Origin: Prochlorococcus sp. AG-363-C02
GTDB lineage: Bacteria > Cyanobacteriota > Cyanobacteriia > PCC-6307 > Cyanobiaceae
Assembly: GCA_003278345.1 (NCBI GenBank)
Contig: QCFH01000007.1
Span: 1-62,454 of the forward strand
Direction of reading: 5' to 3'
Length of the DNA: 62,454 nt
Below the pieces are notes generated by a model that ran no database searches, was not told where the DNA came from, and was given only the letters and a program-made list of their open reading frames with translations. Below, one piece after another: positions 7,496 through 18,133 of this stretch. The stretch's first letter is position 1, and every line of letters begins with the position of its first letter. The position numbers and the translations under genes were made by a program.

Positions 7496-8581
7496 ATGTT
7501 TAAAGAAGATGAGGCAGTAAAAGTTTTATCTTTTATAAAGGACTCTGGAAGTAATAAGTCTTTATTAGAGCTTGGTTGGTTTGAACAGATTGTCGTAAAA
7601 GATTCGAAAGTAATTGTTCGATTAAAACTGCCTAATTTTGCTCAAAGTCAAAGAGATCGAATTGTTCAAGAAATTAAAGATTCTTTCAAAGGTGTTAATG
7701 ATATAAGTGGCGTGCAGATTGAATTAAGTAATTCATCTAATCAAGGAGAAATTGGAAATAATGGTCATGGAGAAGTAGTTGGTCTACAGCCCATACCAGG
7801 TGTAAAAAAAATTATTGCTGTAAGCAGTGGTAAAGGGGGAGTTGGCAAAAGTACAGTTGCAGTTAACATCGCATGTGCACTCTCCCAACAAGGGTATAGC
7901 GTGGGTTTGCTTGATGCAGATATTTATGGACCCAATACCCCAATTATGCTTGGAGTTTCTAACCAAACACCTGAAGTAATAGGTACTGGCGCTGAACAGA
8001 AAATTATTCCAATAGAAACTCATGGTATAGCAATGGTATCTATGGGTTTATTAATAGATGAAAATCAACCAGTAATTTGGCGTGGCCCAATGCTTAATGG
8101 AATTATTAGGCAATTTCTTTATCAAGCCAATTGGGGACAAAGAGATTTTTTGGTGGTTGATTTACCGCCAGGAACCGGAGATGCTCAAATCTCTCTTGCT
8201 CAGGCAGTTCCCATGAGCGGAGTGCTAATCGTTACAACACCTCAAAAAGTTTCATTGCAAGACTCTCGAAGAGGTCTAGCAATGTTTAAGCAAATGAATA
8301 TACCTATCCTTGGAATTATTGAAAATATGTCTGCATTTATCCCTCCTGATCAACCAGAAAGGAAATATAAAATATTTGGTGAAGGGGGCGGTAAAGCTTT
8401 GTCAGAAGAGAACTCTCTACCTCTTTTGGCTAAATTACCTTTCGAGATGAGAACTTTTGACTCTAAAGATGAAGGTATGCCTATAGTTTTGCAATGCCCT
8501 AATTCCATTACTGCAAAGGCTTTTAAAGAACTTGTTAATGTTATTTTAGAAATGATAGATAGAAATAATGACCAAGAATGA
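7496..8581 (+). CDS. mrp: Mrp/NBP35-family P-loop ATPase (iron-sulfur cluster carrier)
   Basis: A 361-aa ApbC/Mrp protein thought to bind and hand over [4Fe-4S] clusters in the cytosol. The N-terminal DUF59 (MIP18) domain spans about 1-85. The deviant Walker A is VSSGKGGVGKSTVAVN, followed by LLDADIYGPN (switch I/A') and VDLPPGTGDAQISL. The CxxC cluster-binding pair of NBP35-type proteins is not visible in the IIENMSAFI region, where an MSxF(x)C pattern is often seen. It overlaps rodA by 14 nt. Confidence 0.92.
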   Translation: MFKEDEAVKVLSFIKDSGSNKSLLELGWFEQIVVKDSKVIVRLKLPNFAQSQRDRIVQEIKDSFKGVNDISGVQIELSNSSNQGEIGNNGHGEVVGLQPIPGVKKIIAVSSGKGGVGKSTVAVNIACALSQQGYSVGLLDADIYGPNTPIMLGVSNQTPEVIGTGAEQKIIPIETHGIAMVSMGLLIDENQPVIWRGPMLNGIIRQFLYQANWGQRDFLVVDLPPGTGDAQISLAQAVPMSGVLIVTTPQKVSLQDSRRGLAMFKQMNIPILGIIENMSAFIPPDQPERKYKIFGEGGGKALSEENSLPLLAKLPFEMRTFDSKDEGMPIVLQCPNSITAKAFKELVNVILEMIDRNNDQE

Positions 8582-9845
8582 CTCTTTTATGAGGAGAAGT
8601 AGATTTTCTAATAAAGCTTTATTCTTAAATAAAAGTGCCGATTCGATTGAGCTAATAATAATTATTATTCCTATCCTTTTAGTTATTTTATCAAGTTTTT
8701 TGATAGCAAGTACACAGAGGAATGGATTACCTCAACTCACATACCAACATTTAACAACAGGACTTTTTGGTGTTATTTTAACATTAACACTTTCTAATCT
8801 TCATTTAGAAAGACTTCGAAGATTCCTTTTACCCTTATACCTTTTAACACTTTCCAGTCTTTTAGCAGTTGAAATTATTGGAGTTTCTGCTTTAGGTGCT
8901 CAACGTTGGATTAATATTGGTGGGATAAATATTCAGCCATCTGAAATTGCAAAAATTACTATCATTATTACTCTTGCGCATATTCTAGAACGCCAGCAAT
9001 TTGATAATCCACTTCAATTATTCAAGCCGATAATTTTGGTAATTCCCCCTTGGTTCATGGTATTTATTCAGCCTGACTTGGGGTCTTCCCTTGTTTTCGG
9101 AGCAATTTTATTGCTAATGCTTTATTGGGCTGGCATGCCAATTGAATGGTTATTGTTATTTGTGTCAGTAGTTATTACGGCTATCTTCGTAGCAATATTG
9201 CCTCTGGGATTATTTGTCTGGATTCCGTTTATGGGAATCTTGGCTTATAGATCATTACCTAAGAAATATTTGAGCTCTGGATTGACTATGTTTAATTTAT
9301 CAGCAATTGCATTTTTTACTCCCTGGCTTTGGAATAATGCTTTGAAAGACTATCAAAGGGACCGTCTAACTTTATTCCTAGACCCTTCACAAGATCCTAT
9401 GGGTGGAGGCTATCATTTAATTCAAAGTACTATTGGAATTGGTTCGGGGGGATTTTTAGGCACTGGTCTATTACAAGGACAATTAACAAAATTACGTTTT
9501 ATACCTGAGCAACATACGGATTTTATATTTAGTGCATTAGGAGAAGAAATTGGTTTTCTTGGAACCATTTTTGTAATATTTGCATTTTTTATTTTAATTT
9601 TTGCTCTTTTAAAAATTGCTAAAAATGCATATACAAAGTTTGAATCTTTAACTGTAATAGGTATAGCTACGATGATTACGTTTCAAGTTGTAGTTAATAT
9701 ATCTATGACTATTGGACTTGGACCAATAACAGGAATACCTTTACCATTTATGAGTTATGGTCGAACATCAATGATAGTTACTTTTGTTGGTATTGGTTTG
9801 TGCCTGTCTGTTTATAAAAGGGCAAAATCATTCCAAAGAATTTAG
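8568..9845 (+). CDS. rodA: RodA/FtsW-family SEDS peptidoglycan polymerase
   Basis: A 425-aa multi-pass membrane protein of the SEDS family (about ten helices). It carries GAQRWINIGGINIQPSEIAK, the conserved loop of FtsW/RodA/SpoVE, FIQPDLGSSLVF with the functional Asp, and a C-terminal GIPLPFMSYGRTSM signature. It polymerises glycan strands during wall elongation with a partner transpeptidase. RodA rather than FtsW is chosen from the G-I-P-L-P-F-x-S-Y-G end and from general likelihood. It overlaps mrp by 14 nt and the next gene by 1 nt. Confidence 0.9.
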   Translation: MTKNDSFMRRSRFSNKALFLNKSADSIELIIIIIPILLVILSSFLIASTQRNGLPQLTYQHLTTGLFGVILTLTLSNLHLERLRRFLLPLYLLTLSSLLAVEIIGVSALGAQRWINIGGINIQPSEIAKITIIITLAHILERQQFDNPLQLFKPIILVIPPWFMVFIQPDLGSSLVFGAILLLMLYWAGMPIEWLLLFVSVVITAIFVAILPLGLFVWIPFMGILAYRSLPKKYLSSGLTMFNLSAIAFFTPWLWNNALKDYQRDRLTLFLDPSQDPMGGGYHLIQSTIGIGSGGFLGTGLLQGQLTKLRFIPEQHTDFIFSALGEEIGFLGTIFVIFAFFILIFALLKIAKNAYTKFESLTVIGIATMITFQVVVNISMTIGLGPITGIPLPFMSYGRTSMIVTFVGIGLCLSVYKRAKSFQRI

Positions 9846-11230
9846 TGGGAAACAACATCTCTATTATCTCTATTCAAAAGCGAATGGCTGAAGGGGTTCC
9901 TTGCGGAAATCTTGATGAGCAAATTGTGCGAAGATTGTGGTGGGCTGCATTAGATATTCTTCAAGAGCAAATATTGTTACCAATGAACCTTAAAAAAGGT
10001 TTATGGCTTGCTTCGCCTTTGCCAGCACTTTATGAGCAAAAGTTATTAGATCAACTGCAAGGATGGGCATGGATACCTGAAACTTTTACCTTTAATCATT
10101 CATCTAATGCTGGATTGTTGCCACCTTCTTCAATAAGGACAATTCATAGTAAAAATTTCTCAAATTCTAGAAGGTTTAGAAGATTAAATTTACGTAAAGA
10201 GGATGGTAATGACCCTTTACTTATAATTATCACGGAGGAAGTTCAAATAGCTATTGCATTAGAAGGTAAGGCTGGAGAAAGAAATTTAATAATGAGAAGT
10301 GATCCAGAAGCTTTGACAGATGTACTAACTCTTTTAGATCAAAGATTGGATTTAGAAAAGCCTGAACAAGCTAAGGAGATTCGTGATTCTTTAGAAGATC
10401 TAGGACAATTGAAAAGTAATGAAGATATTGGAAAAATATTTTGGCCTCTTCTTTCTTCAAGGTTGGCAGGATTTACATCAAGTATAAATATTCAGACTTT
10501 TCAGGATCATGAAAAACCTGAATCGTTGGATATTCAGGTTAATAGGGAGATCCCATTTCTTGAAGCACTTACACATGAAATTAAGACACCTTTATCAACG
10601 ATAAGAACACTTATTCGCTCTTTACTTCGTCGGAATGATTTTCCTGAAGTAGTTGTTTCAAGATTAAAAGAAATTGATGTTGAATGTACAGAGCAAATAG
10701 ATAGATTTGGTTTGATTTTTAATGCTTTAGAACTTGAAAGAAATCAGGCTAAAAAGTCTGCTTTGGAAAGGATTGATTTAGGCAATATTCTTGAGATGCT
10801 TTTCCCAGTATGGGAAAAGCAATTGCATAGAAGGGGTCTAAAGCTTGATTTAGATATCACACCTGATTTGCCCAGTGTTCTAAGTGACCCACAGCGTTTA
10901 GAATTAATGCTTGGAGGATTAATTGATAGAAATACAAGAGGAATCGAGCCTGGAGGAGTTTTGTTATTGGAGCTAAGACCCGCAGGACATCGCTTAAAGT
11001 TAAAGATTTCAGTTAATTTTTCACATTCGAATTATCGGATAGAAGATTCTGAAAATGACATTTCCAACAATTCTGATCTTGGTACAGTTTTAAGTTGGAA
11101 CCCTAATACAGGAAGCTTGCAATTAACTCAGGCTGCCACACAAAGGCTACTGGAAAGCCTTGGAGGGAGATTAACTCACAGGAGAGACAGGGGATTAACG
11201 ATTTTTTTTCCTACTGCTGATACTCCTTAG
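9845..11230 (+). CDS. Histidine-kinase-related protein with degenerate ATP site
   Basis: A 461-aa soluble protein starting with GTG in the overlap TAGTG with rodA. The dimerisation/phosphoacceptor (HisKA) H-box is intact: THEIKTPLSTIRTLIRSLL at about residues 237-257. The following ATPase-like region keeps DPQRLELML and P-G-G, but the N-box Asn is replaced (GGLIDRNTR), no DxGxG G1 box is seen, and the G2 box reads TGSLQLTQ. The N-terminal about 220 residues show no recognised sensor domain or membrane helix. It may receive, scaffold or dephosphorylate rather than autophosphorylate. Confidence 0.72.
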   Translation: MGNNISIISIQKRMAEGVPCGNLDEQIVRRLWWAALDILQEQILLPMNLKKGLWLASPLPALYEQKLLDQLQGWAWIPETFTFNHSSNAGLLPPSSIRTIHSKNFSNSRRFRRLNLRKEDGNDPLLIIITEEVQIAIALEGKAGERNLIMRSDPEALTDVLTLLDQRLDLEKPEQAKEIRDSLEDLGQLKSNEDIGKIFWPLLSSRLAGFTSSINIQTFQDHEKPESLDIQVNREIPFLEALTHEIKTPLSTIRTLIRSLLRRNDFPEVVVSRLKEIDVECTEQIDRFGLIFNALELERNQAKKSALERIDLGNILEMLFPVWEKQLHRRGLKLDLDITPDLPSVLSDPQRLELMLGGLIDRNTRGIEPGGVLLLELRPAGHRLKLKISVNFSHSNYRIEDSENDISNNSDLGTVLSWNPNTGSLQLTQAATQRLLESLGGRLTHRRDRGLTIFFPTADTP

Positions 11231-11341
11231 TTTTTATTTCTAATGTTGACTCGTGTGAAGGTTATATGGACAAAGTGATAAAAGGTACAAAAGTTAGTGC
11301 TACTTTCAACTTGTAACTGTTGAAGAGTCTAAAGAACAACA

Positions 11342-11767
11342 ATGACTGAAGCTCTTAAAGGTAATCTTCCTCAAAACATTGGAAGTACAGGAGGCCTTCT
11401 TAATTCAGCTGAGACTGAGGAAAAATATGCCATAACTTGGACAAGTAAAAAGTCTCAGGCTTTTGAATTGCCAACAGGTGGTGCTGCAATGATGAATGAA
11501 GGCCAAAATATTATGTATTTTGCCAGGAAGGAGCAATGCTTAGCTTTAGGTACTCAGCTACGAACCTTTAAGCCAAGAATGGAGGACTATAAAATTTACA
11601 GGATATTTCCTGGAGGAGATACTGAATTTCTTCATCCAAAGGATGGTGTTTTTCCAGAAAAAGTTAATGAAGGAAGATCAATTATCAACCATAATTCTCG
11701 TAGAATTGGTCAAAATCCAAATCCTGCAAGCATTAAATTTAGTGGTAAAAATACCTATGATGCTTGA
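11342..11767 (+). CDS. psaD: Photosystem I subunit II (PsaD)
   Basis: A stromal-side extrinsic subunit of photosystem I that docks ferredoxin and stabilises PsaC. The 141-aa length fits the family. Conserved pieces seen are [36 protein letters not shown]-like [38 protein letters not shown] and FPEKVNEGR. It stands alone on the plus strand with about 110 nt upstream for its own promoter. Confidence 0.98.
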   Translation: MTEALKGNLPQNIGSTGGLLNSAETEEKYAITWTSKKSQAFELPTGGAAMMNEGQNIMYFARKEQCLALGTQLRTFKPRMEDYKIYRIFPGGDTEFLHPKDGVFPEKVNEGRSIINHNSRRIGQNPNPASIKFSGKNTYDA

Positions 11768-11793
11768 TCAGATAATAATGTATTAGGCTAAGT

Positions 11794-11813
11794 ACCTTAT
11801 TTCCTTGTAAGGT
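11794..11813 (+). terminator. Weak hairpin after psaD
   Basis: ACCTTA (11794-11799) pairs with TAAGGT (11808-11813) around an 8-nt T-rich loop. There is no T-run after it, so terminator function is doubtful; it also lies just before trpE. Confidence 0.3.
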
Positions 11814-11828
11814 GAACTGAGTTAATGA

Positions 11829-13352
11829 ATGCAAATATCTGATCGTGATTCTTTTTTAAAAGCTGCTTCTAAAGGCATAAATTTCATACCTTTAGTAAGT
11901 AGTTGGCCCGCAGATTTAGAAACTCCATTATCAACATGGATAAAAATTAGCAATGAGGGTACTCCAGGGGTTTTATTAGAATCTGTTGAAGGAGGAGATA
12001 CATTAGGAAGATGGAGTGTTGTTGCTAGTGATCCTTTATGGGTTGCGACTGTAAAAGGCAAGAAAACAACACTTAGCAAACGCAATTTTGAAAAAGAAGA
12101 ATTTTCAGGAAATCCCTTTGAGCTTCTAAGAAGTTTTTTAGAGAAATATAAATCTGAGCTAATTCCAGGATTACCACAATTAGGACAGCTTTATGGAATG
12201 TGGGGCTATGAATTGATTACATGGATTGAACCTAAAGTACCTGTACATTCTCATATACAAAAAAACCAATCTCTTCCAGATGGTATTTGGATGTTTATGG
12301 ATAAGATTATAATTTTTGATCAAGTAAAAAGACTTATTACTGCAATATCTTATGGGGATTTAACTGTTTCAAAGTCTCCAGATCAAGCTTATGAGGAAGC
12401 TGCTAAGGGTATTCAGAAACTTCAAGCAATGATGGCACAACCTTTGCCTAGTATTAAGCCCTTAAAATGGAATTCAAAACCTAAGATACCAGAATCAGTT
12501 AAGAATAATTGGAGTAAGAAAGGTTTTAAAAATGCTGTTAATAAGGCAAAAGATTACATTGCCCAAGGAGATATCTTTCAACTTGTATTAAGTCAAAAAT
12601 TTCAGGCAAAAGTATCTCATTCTCCTTTGGACTTGTATAGGAGTTTGAGAATTATAAATCCATCCCCTTTTATGGCTTTTTTTGATTTTGGTGATTGGAA
12701 ACTTATTGGTTCAAGTCCTGAAGTAATGGTTCAAGCAAAACCATTCAAAAAAAATATTTTAGCAAGTTTAAGACCTATTGCTGGAACTAGGCCTAGAGGA
12801 AAAACTGAAAAACAGGATTCGACTTTAGAAGCTGATCTGTTAAAAGATCCTAAGGAAATAGCTGAGCATGTAATGTTGGTGGATTTAGGTCGAAATGATT
12901 TAGGACGTGTTTGTAAACCTGGCACTGTTTCTGTAAAGGATTTAATGCTTATAGAAAAGTATTCACATGTGATGCATATTGTTAGCGAAGTGACAGGTCA
13001 GCTAGAGGAGAGAATGGATGTTTGGGATTTATTGATGGCAGCATTTCCAGCTGGCACTGTCTCTGGAGCACCTAAAATAAGAGCAATGCAATTAATTCAT
13101 GAGTTGGAATCTGAGCCTAGAGGACCTTATTCAGGTGTTTATGGCTCTATGGATATAAACGGAGCTTTAAATACAGCAATTACTATTCGCACGATGCTTG
13201 TTTCTAATTATGCTAATGGTAATTGGAATGTTGAAATTCAGGCTGGAGCAGGTGTTGTTGCAGATTCCATAGCTGAAAAAGAATTTCAAGAAACTTTGAA
13301 TAAAGCAAAAGGGATGCTTATTGCATTGGGATGCCTTGAGTCTTCAGTATAA
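11829..13352 (+). CDS. trpE: Anthranilate synthase component I
   Basis: Converts chorismate and ammonia (delivered by TrpG) to anthranilate, the first committed step to tryptophan. The 507-aa protein has the N-terminal regulatory domain with LLESVEGGDTLGRWSVV (the region of the Leu/Ser Trp-feedback motif) and the C-terminal chorismate-binding domain with GDIFQLVLSQKF, RPIAGTRPRG, DLGRNDLGRVC and FPAGTVSGAPKIRAM. The full feedback motif region suggests normal Trp inhibition. gshA follows after 3 nt, an unusual partner for trpE. Confidence 0.96.
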   Translation: MQISDRDSFLKAASKGINFIPLVSSWPADLETPLSTWIKISNEGTPGVLLESVEGGDTLGRWSVVASDPLWVATVKGKKTTLSKRNFEKEEFSGNPFELLRSFLEKYKSELIPGLPQLGQLYGMWGYELITWIEPKVPVHSHIQKNQSLPDGIWMFMDKIIIFDQVKRLITAISYGDLTVSKSPDQAYEEAAKGIQKLQAMMAQPLPSIKPLKWNSKPKIPESVKNNWSKKGFKNAVNKAKDYIAQGDIFQLVLSQKFQAKVSHSPLDLYRSLRIINPSPFMAFFDFGDWKLIGSSPEVMVQAKPFKKNILASLRPIAGTRPRGKTEKQDSTLEADLLKDPKEIAEHVMLVDLGRNDLGRVCKPGTVSVKDLMLIEKYSHVMHIVSEVTGQLEERMDVWDLLMAAFPAGTVSGAPKIRAMQLIHELESEPRGPYSGVYGSMDINGALNTAITIRTMLVSNYANGNWNVEIQAGAGVVADSIAEKEFQETLNKAKGMLIALGCLESSV

Positions 13353-13355
13353 TTA

Positions 13356-14501
13356 ATGAAAGAATTCTTACTTAAAGGTTTTGAAGTTGAATTGTTTACT
13401 GGTTTAGAGACAGGCCAGCACTTGGGTGTGTCTACTTCTGTAGCTAAAGAATTTTTAGATTTCGTGACTGAACCTGACAAGAGAAATCTTGAATATATAA
13501 CTCAACCAGAAAACGAATACAAAAACCTTAAAGAATTAGTTTTGGAACCTAGAAGAAGGTTAAGAAACTGGTTGCACTTAAAAAAATTAACTATTTTACC
13601 TGGAAGTTCTTTGAGTTTAGGAGATAGTAAGCAATTTCAACGATCGGATCTTTCAAACTCTTATCATGATTTCATTGAATCTACCTATGGGAGTAAAGTA
13701 GTTACAGCAAGCATACATATCAATTTAGGGATAGATGATTTGCCTACAATTTTTTCCGCACTTCGTTTAGTTAGATGTGAGGCTGCACTTTTTTTATCTC
13801 TAAGCGCCAGTTCTCCTTTTTTGGATGGTTCGATGACTGGTGTGCATTCGCAACGATGGTTACAGTTTCCCAAAACTCCTAGGCAAGTTCCATTATTTAT
13901 CAACCATACCCATTACGTGACTTGGATAGAAGAGCAACTAAAAAAGAGAATTATGCAAAATGAAAGGCATTTGTGGACTTCTGTTAGGCCTAATGGAGAA
14001 AGAAGGCCTTATGAATTGAATAGATTGGAAATTCGTATTTGTGATTTAATTACTGATTGCGATTTACTTCTTGCAATTACAGCTTTGCTAGAGCTGAGGG
14101 TTTTAAGTCTTATGAATAATCCAGAATTATTAGATCCAGTTAACATCAGTAAGCTAACTCTTATAGAACTTGCTGATTTGTGCGATATGAATGAACATGA
14201 AGCTGCAAAGAGAAGCCTAGATGCTAAATTGCAACATTGGATAGATGGAAAGGTAATTTCCTGTAGAGATTGGATATCTCAACTTTTAGAAGATGTAAAA
14301 CCTTTGGCAATTGAGTTAGGTATTTTGCCTCTTCTAGCTCCTATTCAAGAGGTTTTGGATAATGGTAATCAATCAATGAAATGGATAAAAGAATATTCCA
14401 ATGGACAATCAATTCCTTTGATTCTTCAGAATGCAATAAAATTAATGCAGGCACAAGAATGTGAATCAAATAGAAAACCAGACAACCCTGATTGCTTATG
14501 A
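13356..14501 (+). CDS. gshA: Glutamate-cysteine ligase, cyanobacterial type
   Basis: Forms gamma-glutamylcysteine from Glu, Cys and ATP, the first step of glutathione synthesis. The 381-aa protein matches the cyanobacterial GshA family: [20 protein letters not shown] near the start, [21 protein letters not shown], and [11 protein letters not shown] in the middle, with [20 protein letters not shown] following. It sits between trpE (3 nt) and ppc (ATGA overlap), so the four genes trpE-gshA-ppc-GNAT look like one transcription unit. Confidence 0.92.
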   Translation: MKEFLLKGFEVELFTGLETGQHLGVSTSVAKEFLDFVTEPDKRNLEYITQPENEYKNLKELVLEPRRRLRNWLHLKKLTILPGSSLSLGDSKQFQRSDLSNSYHDFIESTYGSKVVTASIHINLGIDDLPTIFSALRLVRCEAALFLSLSASSPFLDGSMTGVHSQRWLQFPKTPRQVPLFINHTHYVTWIEEQLKKRIMQNERHLWTSVRPNGERRPYELNRLEIRICDLITDCDLLLAITALLELRVLSLMNNPELLDPVNISKLTLIELADLCDMNEHEAAKRSLDAKLQHWIDGKVISCRDWISQLLEDVKPLAIELGILPLLAPIQEVLDNGNQSMKWIKEYSNGQSIPLILQNAIKLMQAQECESNRKPDNPDCL

Positions 14502-17500
14502 CTCAATCTAAAGAATCTTCTATCTCGCAATCATCAGATCTTGCTAAAGAAGGTACTCAACTTTTATCTGACCATGTATCTGGACGCTTGTTACAGGATC
14601 GCTTGGAATTGGTAGAAGAGCTTTGGCAGAATGTTGTTAGAAGTGAGTGTCCATTAGATCAGGCAGAACGTCTGCTTAAACTTAAGAAACTTAGTAATCC
14701 AAGTGTTATTGAAGATCAAGAACAGATAAATCAAAAAAGTGAAATTGTAATTTTAATTGGGGAGATGGATTTAGCAGAAGCTATTTCCGCAGCCAGGGCA
14801 TTTTCTTTGTATTTTCAGTTGGTAAATATTCTTGAGCAGAGAATAGAAGAGGATAGTTATTTAGAAAGCATTGGACAAGGACATATAAAAGTTGATTCAA
14901 ATGGTATTGACCCTTTTGCTCCTCCTCTTGCTAGTCAGACTGCGCCAGCAACTTTTAGAGAGCTATTCGAACGTCTACGCCAATTGAATGTACCTCCTGG
15001 TCAGCTTGAGGAACTTCTTCGAGAGATGGATATCCGACTTGTGTTTACTGCTCATCCAACAGAAATAGTTCGACATACTGTTCGCCATAAGCAAACTCGA
15101 GTAGCAAGTTTGTTACAACAGCTTCAATCAGATTTAATTATCTCCTTGCCTGAAAGGGATAATTTGAGATTGCAACTAGAAGAGGAAATAAGACTATGGT
15201 GGCGCACTGATGAGTTACATCAGTTTAAGCCCACAGTTTTGGATGAAGTTGATTATGCGCTGCATTACTTTCAACAGGTTTTATTCAATGCAATGCCTCA
15301 GTTAAGGAGGAGAATCTGTTCTGCTTTATCTGATAGCTATCCAGATGTAGATGTACCTCAGGAAGCATTTTGTACATTTGGTTCTTGGGTTGGATCTGAT
15401 AGAGATGGCAATCCATCTGTAACTCCCGAAATTACGTGGAATACTGCATGTTATCAGCGAAAGTTGATGTTGGATCTTTATATAAATTCTGTGAAAGAAT
15501 TAAGAGATCAATTAAGTATCTCTATGCAATGGAGTCAAGTTGGCTCCCAGCTTCTTGAGTCTTTGGAAATGGAAAGAGTTAGATTCCCAGAGGTATATGA
15601 GGAAAGAGCTGCAAGGTACAGGCTTGAACCTTATAGGTTGAAATTAAGTTATACACTTGAAAGATTGAAGTATACTCAAGAACGTAATCAGGAATTATCT
15701 AAGGCTGGTTGGAAAATATCTCTTGAAGGAAATGATGTTTCTAATACTTCTAAGAATTCTATAGAAGGATTGCATTATAGGTCTATCGATGAATTTAAAA
15801 GTGATTTAGAACTCATAAGAAATAGTTTAGTGGCGACTAATTTAAGTTGTGAACATTTAGATACGCTATTAACTCAGGTAAATATCTTTGCTTTTTCTTT
15901 GGCAAGTTTGGATATTCGACAAGAAAGTCTTAGACATAGTGATGCTATTGACGAATTAACAAAATATTTAAATTTAGATAAAGCTTATTCAGATATGAAT
16001 GAAGAAGAAAAAAATAAATGGTTGATGGATGAACTCCAAACATTGAGACCATTAATACCCTCGGGAGTGGAATGGTCTAAAAGTACAGAGGAAACATTTG
16101 CTGTATTTAGAATGCTAGATCGTTTGCAAAAAGAATTTGGTAGTCGTATATGTCGCTCTTATGTTATCTCCATGAGCCATACAGTTTCAGATTTATTGGA
16201 GGTACTACTTCTTGCTAAGGAGGCTGGTCTAGTTGATATTTCTGGAGAATCTTCTGATCTACTTATAGTTCCTTTGTTTGAAACAGTAGAAGATTTGCAA
16301 CATGCTCCTAAAGTGATGGAAGAATTATTCAAATCCTCAATTTATTTCAAATTACTACCTAGAGTCGGGGAAAATCTTTTACCTTTACAGGAGTTGATGC
16401 TTGGTTATTCAGATAGCAATAAGGATTCAGGTTTCTTATCTAGTAATTGGGAGATTCATCAAGCACAAATTGCGCTTCAGAACCTTGCAAGTAGACATGG
16501 TGTTGCCTTGCGTTTATTTCATGGACGTGGTGGTTCAGTAGGTAGAGGTGGAGGACCTGCTTATCAAGCAATACTTGCTCAACCCAGTGGAACTTTGAAA
16601 GGTCGAATAAAAATTACTGAGCAAGGTGAAGTATTAGCTTCTAAGTACAGTCTTCCTGAACTTGCACTTTATAATTTGGAAACTGTTACAACAGCTGTAC
16701 TGCAGAATAGTTTGGAAAGTAATCAATTAGATGCTACGCCTATTTGGAATGAGTTAATGACTAGATTGGCTGTTCGTTCTCGTGAACATTACCGAGCCCT
16801 AGTACACCATAATCCAGATTTAGTAGCTTTTTTTCAGGAGGTAACTCCTATTGAAGAAATCAGTAAATTACAAATATCGAGTCGACCTGCACGAAGGAAA
16901 AAAGGCGCTAAAGATCTTTCAAGTTTACGAGCTATACCATGGGTTTTTGGATGGACACAAAGTCGTTTTCTTTTGCCAAGTTGGTTTGGTGTAGGTACAG
17001 CATTGGAAGAAGAGTTGCGAAATGATCCCGATCAGCTGGATTTACTCAGAATGTTAAATCAAAGGTGGCCTTTCTTTAGAATGTTGATCTCTAAAGTAGA
17101 GATGACTCTTTCAAAAGTAGATTTAGAAGTAGCTCATCACTATGTAACTAGTCTTGGGAGTAGTGAAAATAGAGAATCATTTGATTGTATTTTTGACATT
17201 ATTTCAAAAGAGTACAAATTGACAAAAAAATTGATTTTAGAAATTACAGGAAAACCTAAACTTTTGAGCGCGGATACCGCATTGCAATTATCGGTTAATT
17301 TGCGAAATCGTACAATTATTCCCCTTGGATTTCTTCAAGTCGCTCTTTTGCGTAGATTACGTGATCAAAATCGGCAACCTCCAATTAGTGAAACATTGTT
17401 AAATGAAGGTGATATAGAACGCACTTATAGTCGTAGTGAATTGTTGCGTGGTGCTTTGCTTACAATTAATGGTATAGCAGCAGGTATGCGTAATACAGGT

Positions 17501-17503
17501 TGA
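14498..17503 (+). CDS. ppc: Phosphoenolpyruvate carboxylase
   Basis: Fixes bicarbonate onto PEP to give oxaloacetate, feeding the incomplete TCA cycle and amino-acid synthesis. The product is about 1001 aa, full length. The first active-site segment is [17 protein letters not shown], the second is [17 protein letters not shown], and the C-terminus ends in RNTG, as the family requires. I chose the ATG at 14498, which overlaps the gshA stop as ATGA; a TTG two codons earlier is less likely. Confidence 0.98.
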   Translation: MTQSKESSISQSSDLAKEGTQLLSDHVSGRLLQDRLELVEELWQNVVRSECPLDQAERLLKLKKLSNPSVIEDQEQINQKSEIVILIGEMDLAEAISAARAFSLYFQLVNILEQRIEEDSYLESIGQGHIKVDSNGIDPFAPPLASQTAPATFRELFERLRQLNVPPGQLEELLREMDIRLVFTAHPTEIVRHTVRHKQTRVASLLQQLQSDLIISLPERDNLRLQLEEEIRLWWRTDELHQFKPTVLDEVDYALHYFQQVLFNAMPQLRRRICSALSDSYPDVDVPQEAFCTFGSWVGSDRDGNPSVTPEITWNTACYQRKLMLDLYINSVKELRDQLSISMQWSQVGSQLLESLEMERVRFPEVYEERAARYRLEPYRLKLSYTLERLKYTQERNQELSKAGWKISLEGNDVSNTSKNSIEGLHYRSIDEFKSDLELIRNSLVATNLSCEHLDTLLTQVNIFAFSLASLDIRQESLRHSDAIDELTKYLNLDKAYSDMNEEEKNKWLMDELQTLRPLIPSGVEWSKSTEETFAVFRMLDRLQKEFGSRICRSYVISMSHTVSDLLEVLLLAKEAGLVDISGESSDLLIVPLFETVEDLQHAPKVMEELFKSSIYFKLLPRVGENLLPLQELMLGYSDSNKDSGFLSSNWEIHQAQIALQNLASRHGVALRLFHGRGGSVGRGGGPAYQAILAQPSGTLKGRIKITEQGEVLASKYSLPELALYNLETVTTAVLQNSLESNQLDATPIWNELMTRLAVRSREHYRALVHHNPDLVAFFQEVTPIEEISKLQISSRPARRKKGAKDLSSLRAIPWVFGWTQSRFLLPSWFGVGTALEEELRNDPDQLDLLRMLNQRWPFFRMLISKVEMTLSKVDLEVAHHYVTSLGSSENRESFDCIFDIISKEYKLTKKLILEITGKPKLLSADTALQLSVNLRNRTIIPLGFLQVALLRRLRDQNRQPPISETLLNEGDIERTYSRSELLRGALLTINGIAAGMRNTG

Positions 17504-17506
17504 AGT

Positions 17507-17956
17507 TTGTTTTCATTTCAAAATACTACATCACATAAGCTGCCTTTAGGGTTTCGTGTGGAATTGGAAAATCCTCCTTCTCCCCAAGAGTTGAATAGAC
17601 TGTTTGCAAGATGCAATATGGATACTTATTCTCCAAAGAAGTTGGCCTTTGCATTGGAAAAAAGTTATAGAAATATCTCTATTTTTGAAGAGAAAACAGC
17701 AAAATTATATGGATATATTCGTATAACCACTGATAAAGGCCTAAATGCAAATCTTTGGGACTTAGTTGCTTTACCAGGTAAAAATGAAAAGGACTTTCTC
17801 GGTATTTTGGTAAGTAATGCTATTACAATTATTAGAAGAGAGTTGCCTGGGTGCAGTGTATCAATTGCAGCTTCATCAATTGCACGAAGAATTATAGAAA
17901 GAGAGGGATTCGTGATTGATCCTGATGGAATTAGAGTTATGTCTTATAGGATCTGA
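17507..17956 (+). CDS. GNAT-family N-acetyltransferase-like protein
   Basis: A 149-aa protein with a probable GNAT fold: NRLFARCNMDTYSPKKLAFAL near the N-terminus, a beta region YGYIRITTDKG leading to WDLVALP, and a C-terminal helix-strand with ARRIIEREGFVIDPDGIRV similar to the end of GNAT domains. The acetyl-CoA loop (Q/RxxGxG/A) is not clear, so activity is uncertain. It starts with TTG three nt after the ppc stop, suggesting cotranscription. The substrate is unknown. Confidence 0.6.
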   Translation: MFSFQNTTSHKLPLGFRVELENPPSPQELNRLFARCNMDTYSPKKLAFALEKSYRNISIFEEKTAKLYGYIRITTDKGLNANLWDLVALPGKNEKDFLGILVSNAITIIRRELPGCSVSIAASSIARRIIEREGFVIDPDGIRVMSYRI

Positions 17957-17979
17957 AAAATTTTAAATTTAGTTATTAA

Positions 17980-18053
17980 CGAGCATGGAGGGACTCGAAC
18001 CCCCGACTCTCAGAACCGGAATCTGATGCTCTATCCAACTGAGCTACATGCCC
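17980..18053 (-). tRNA. tRNA-Arg (CCG)
   Basis: The minus strand folds into a 74-nt cloverleaf: acceptor GGGCATG / CATGCTC (one G-U pair), D arm AGCTCAGTTGGATAGAGC, anticodon stem TCAGA/TCTGA with loop TTCCGGT (anticodon CCG), and T arm GGGGGTTCGAGTCCCTC. Discriminator base is G. CCA is not encoded. Confidence 0.95.
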
Positions 18054-18133
18054 TGAATCGGCTTTATATGCCGCAAAATGAGAACTAATTAAGTCTCAAT
18101 AGAGCTACTTTAGCTAAAGGTGCCACCACTAAG

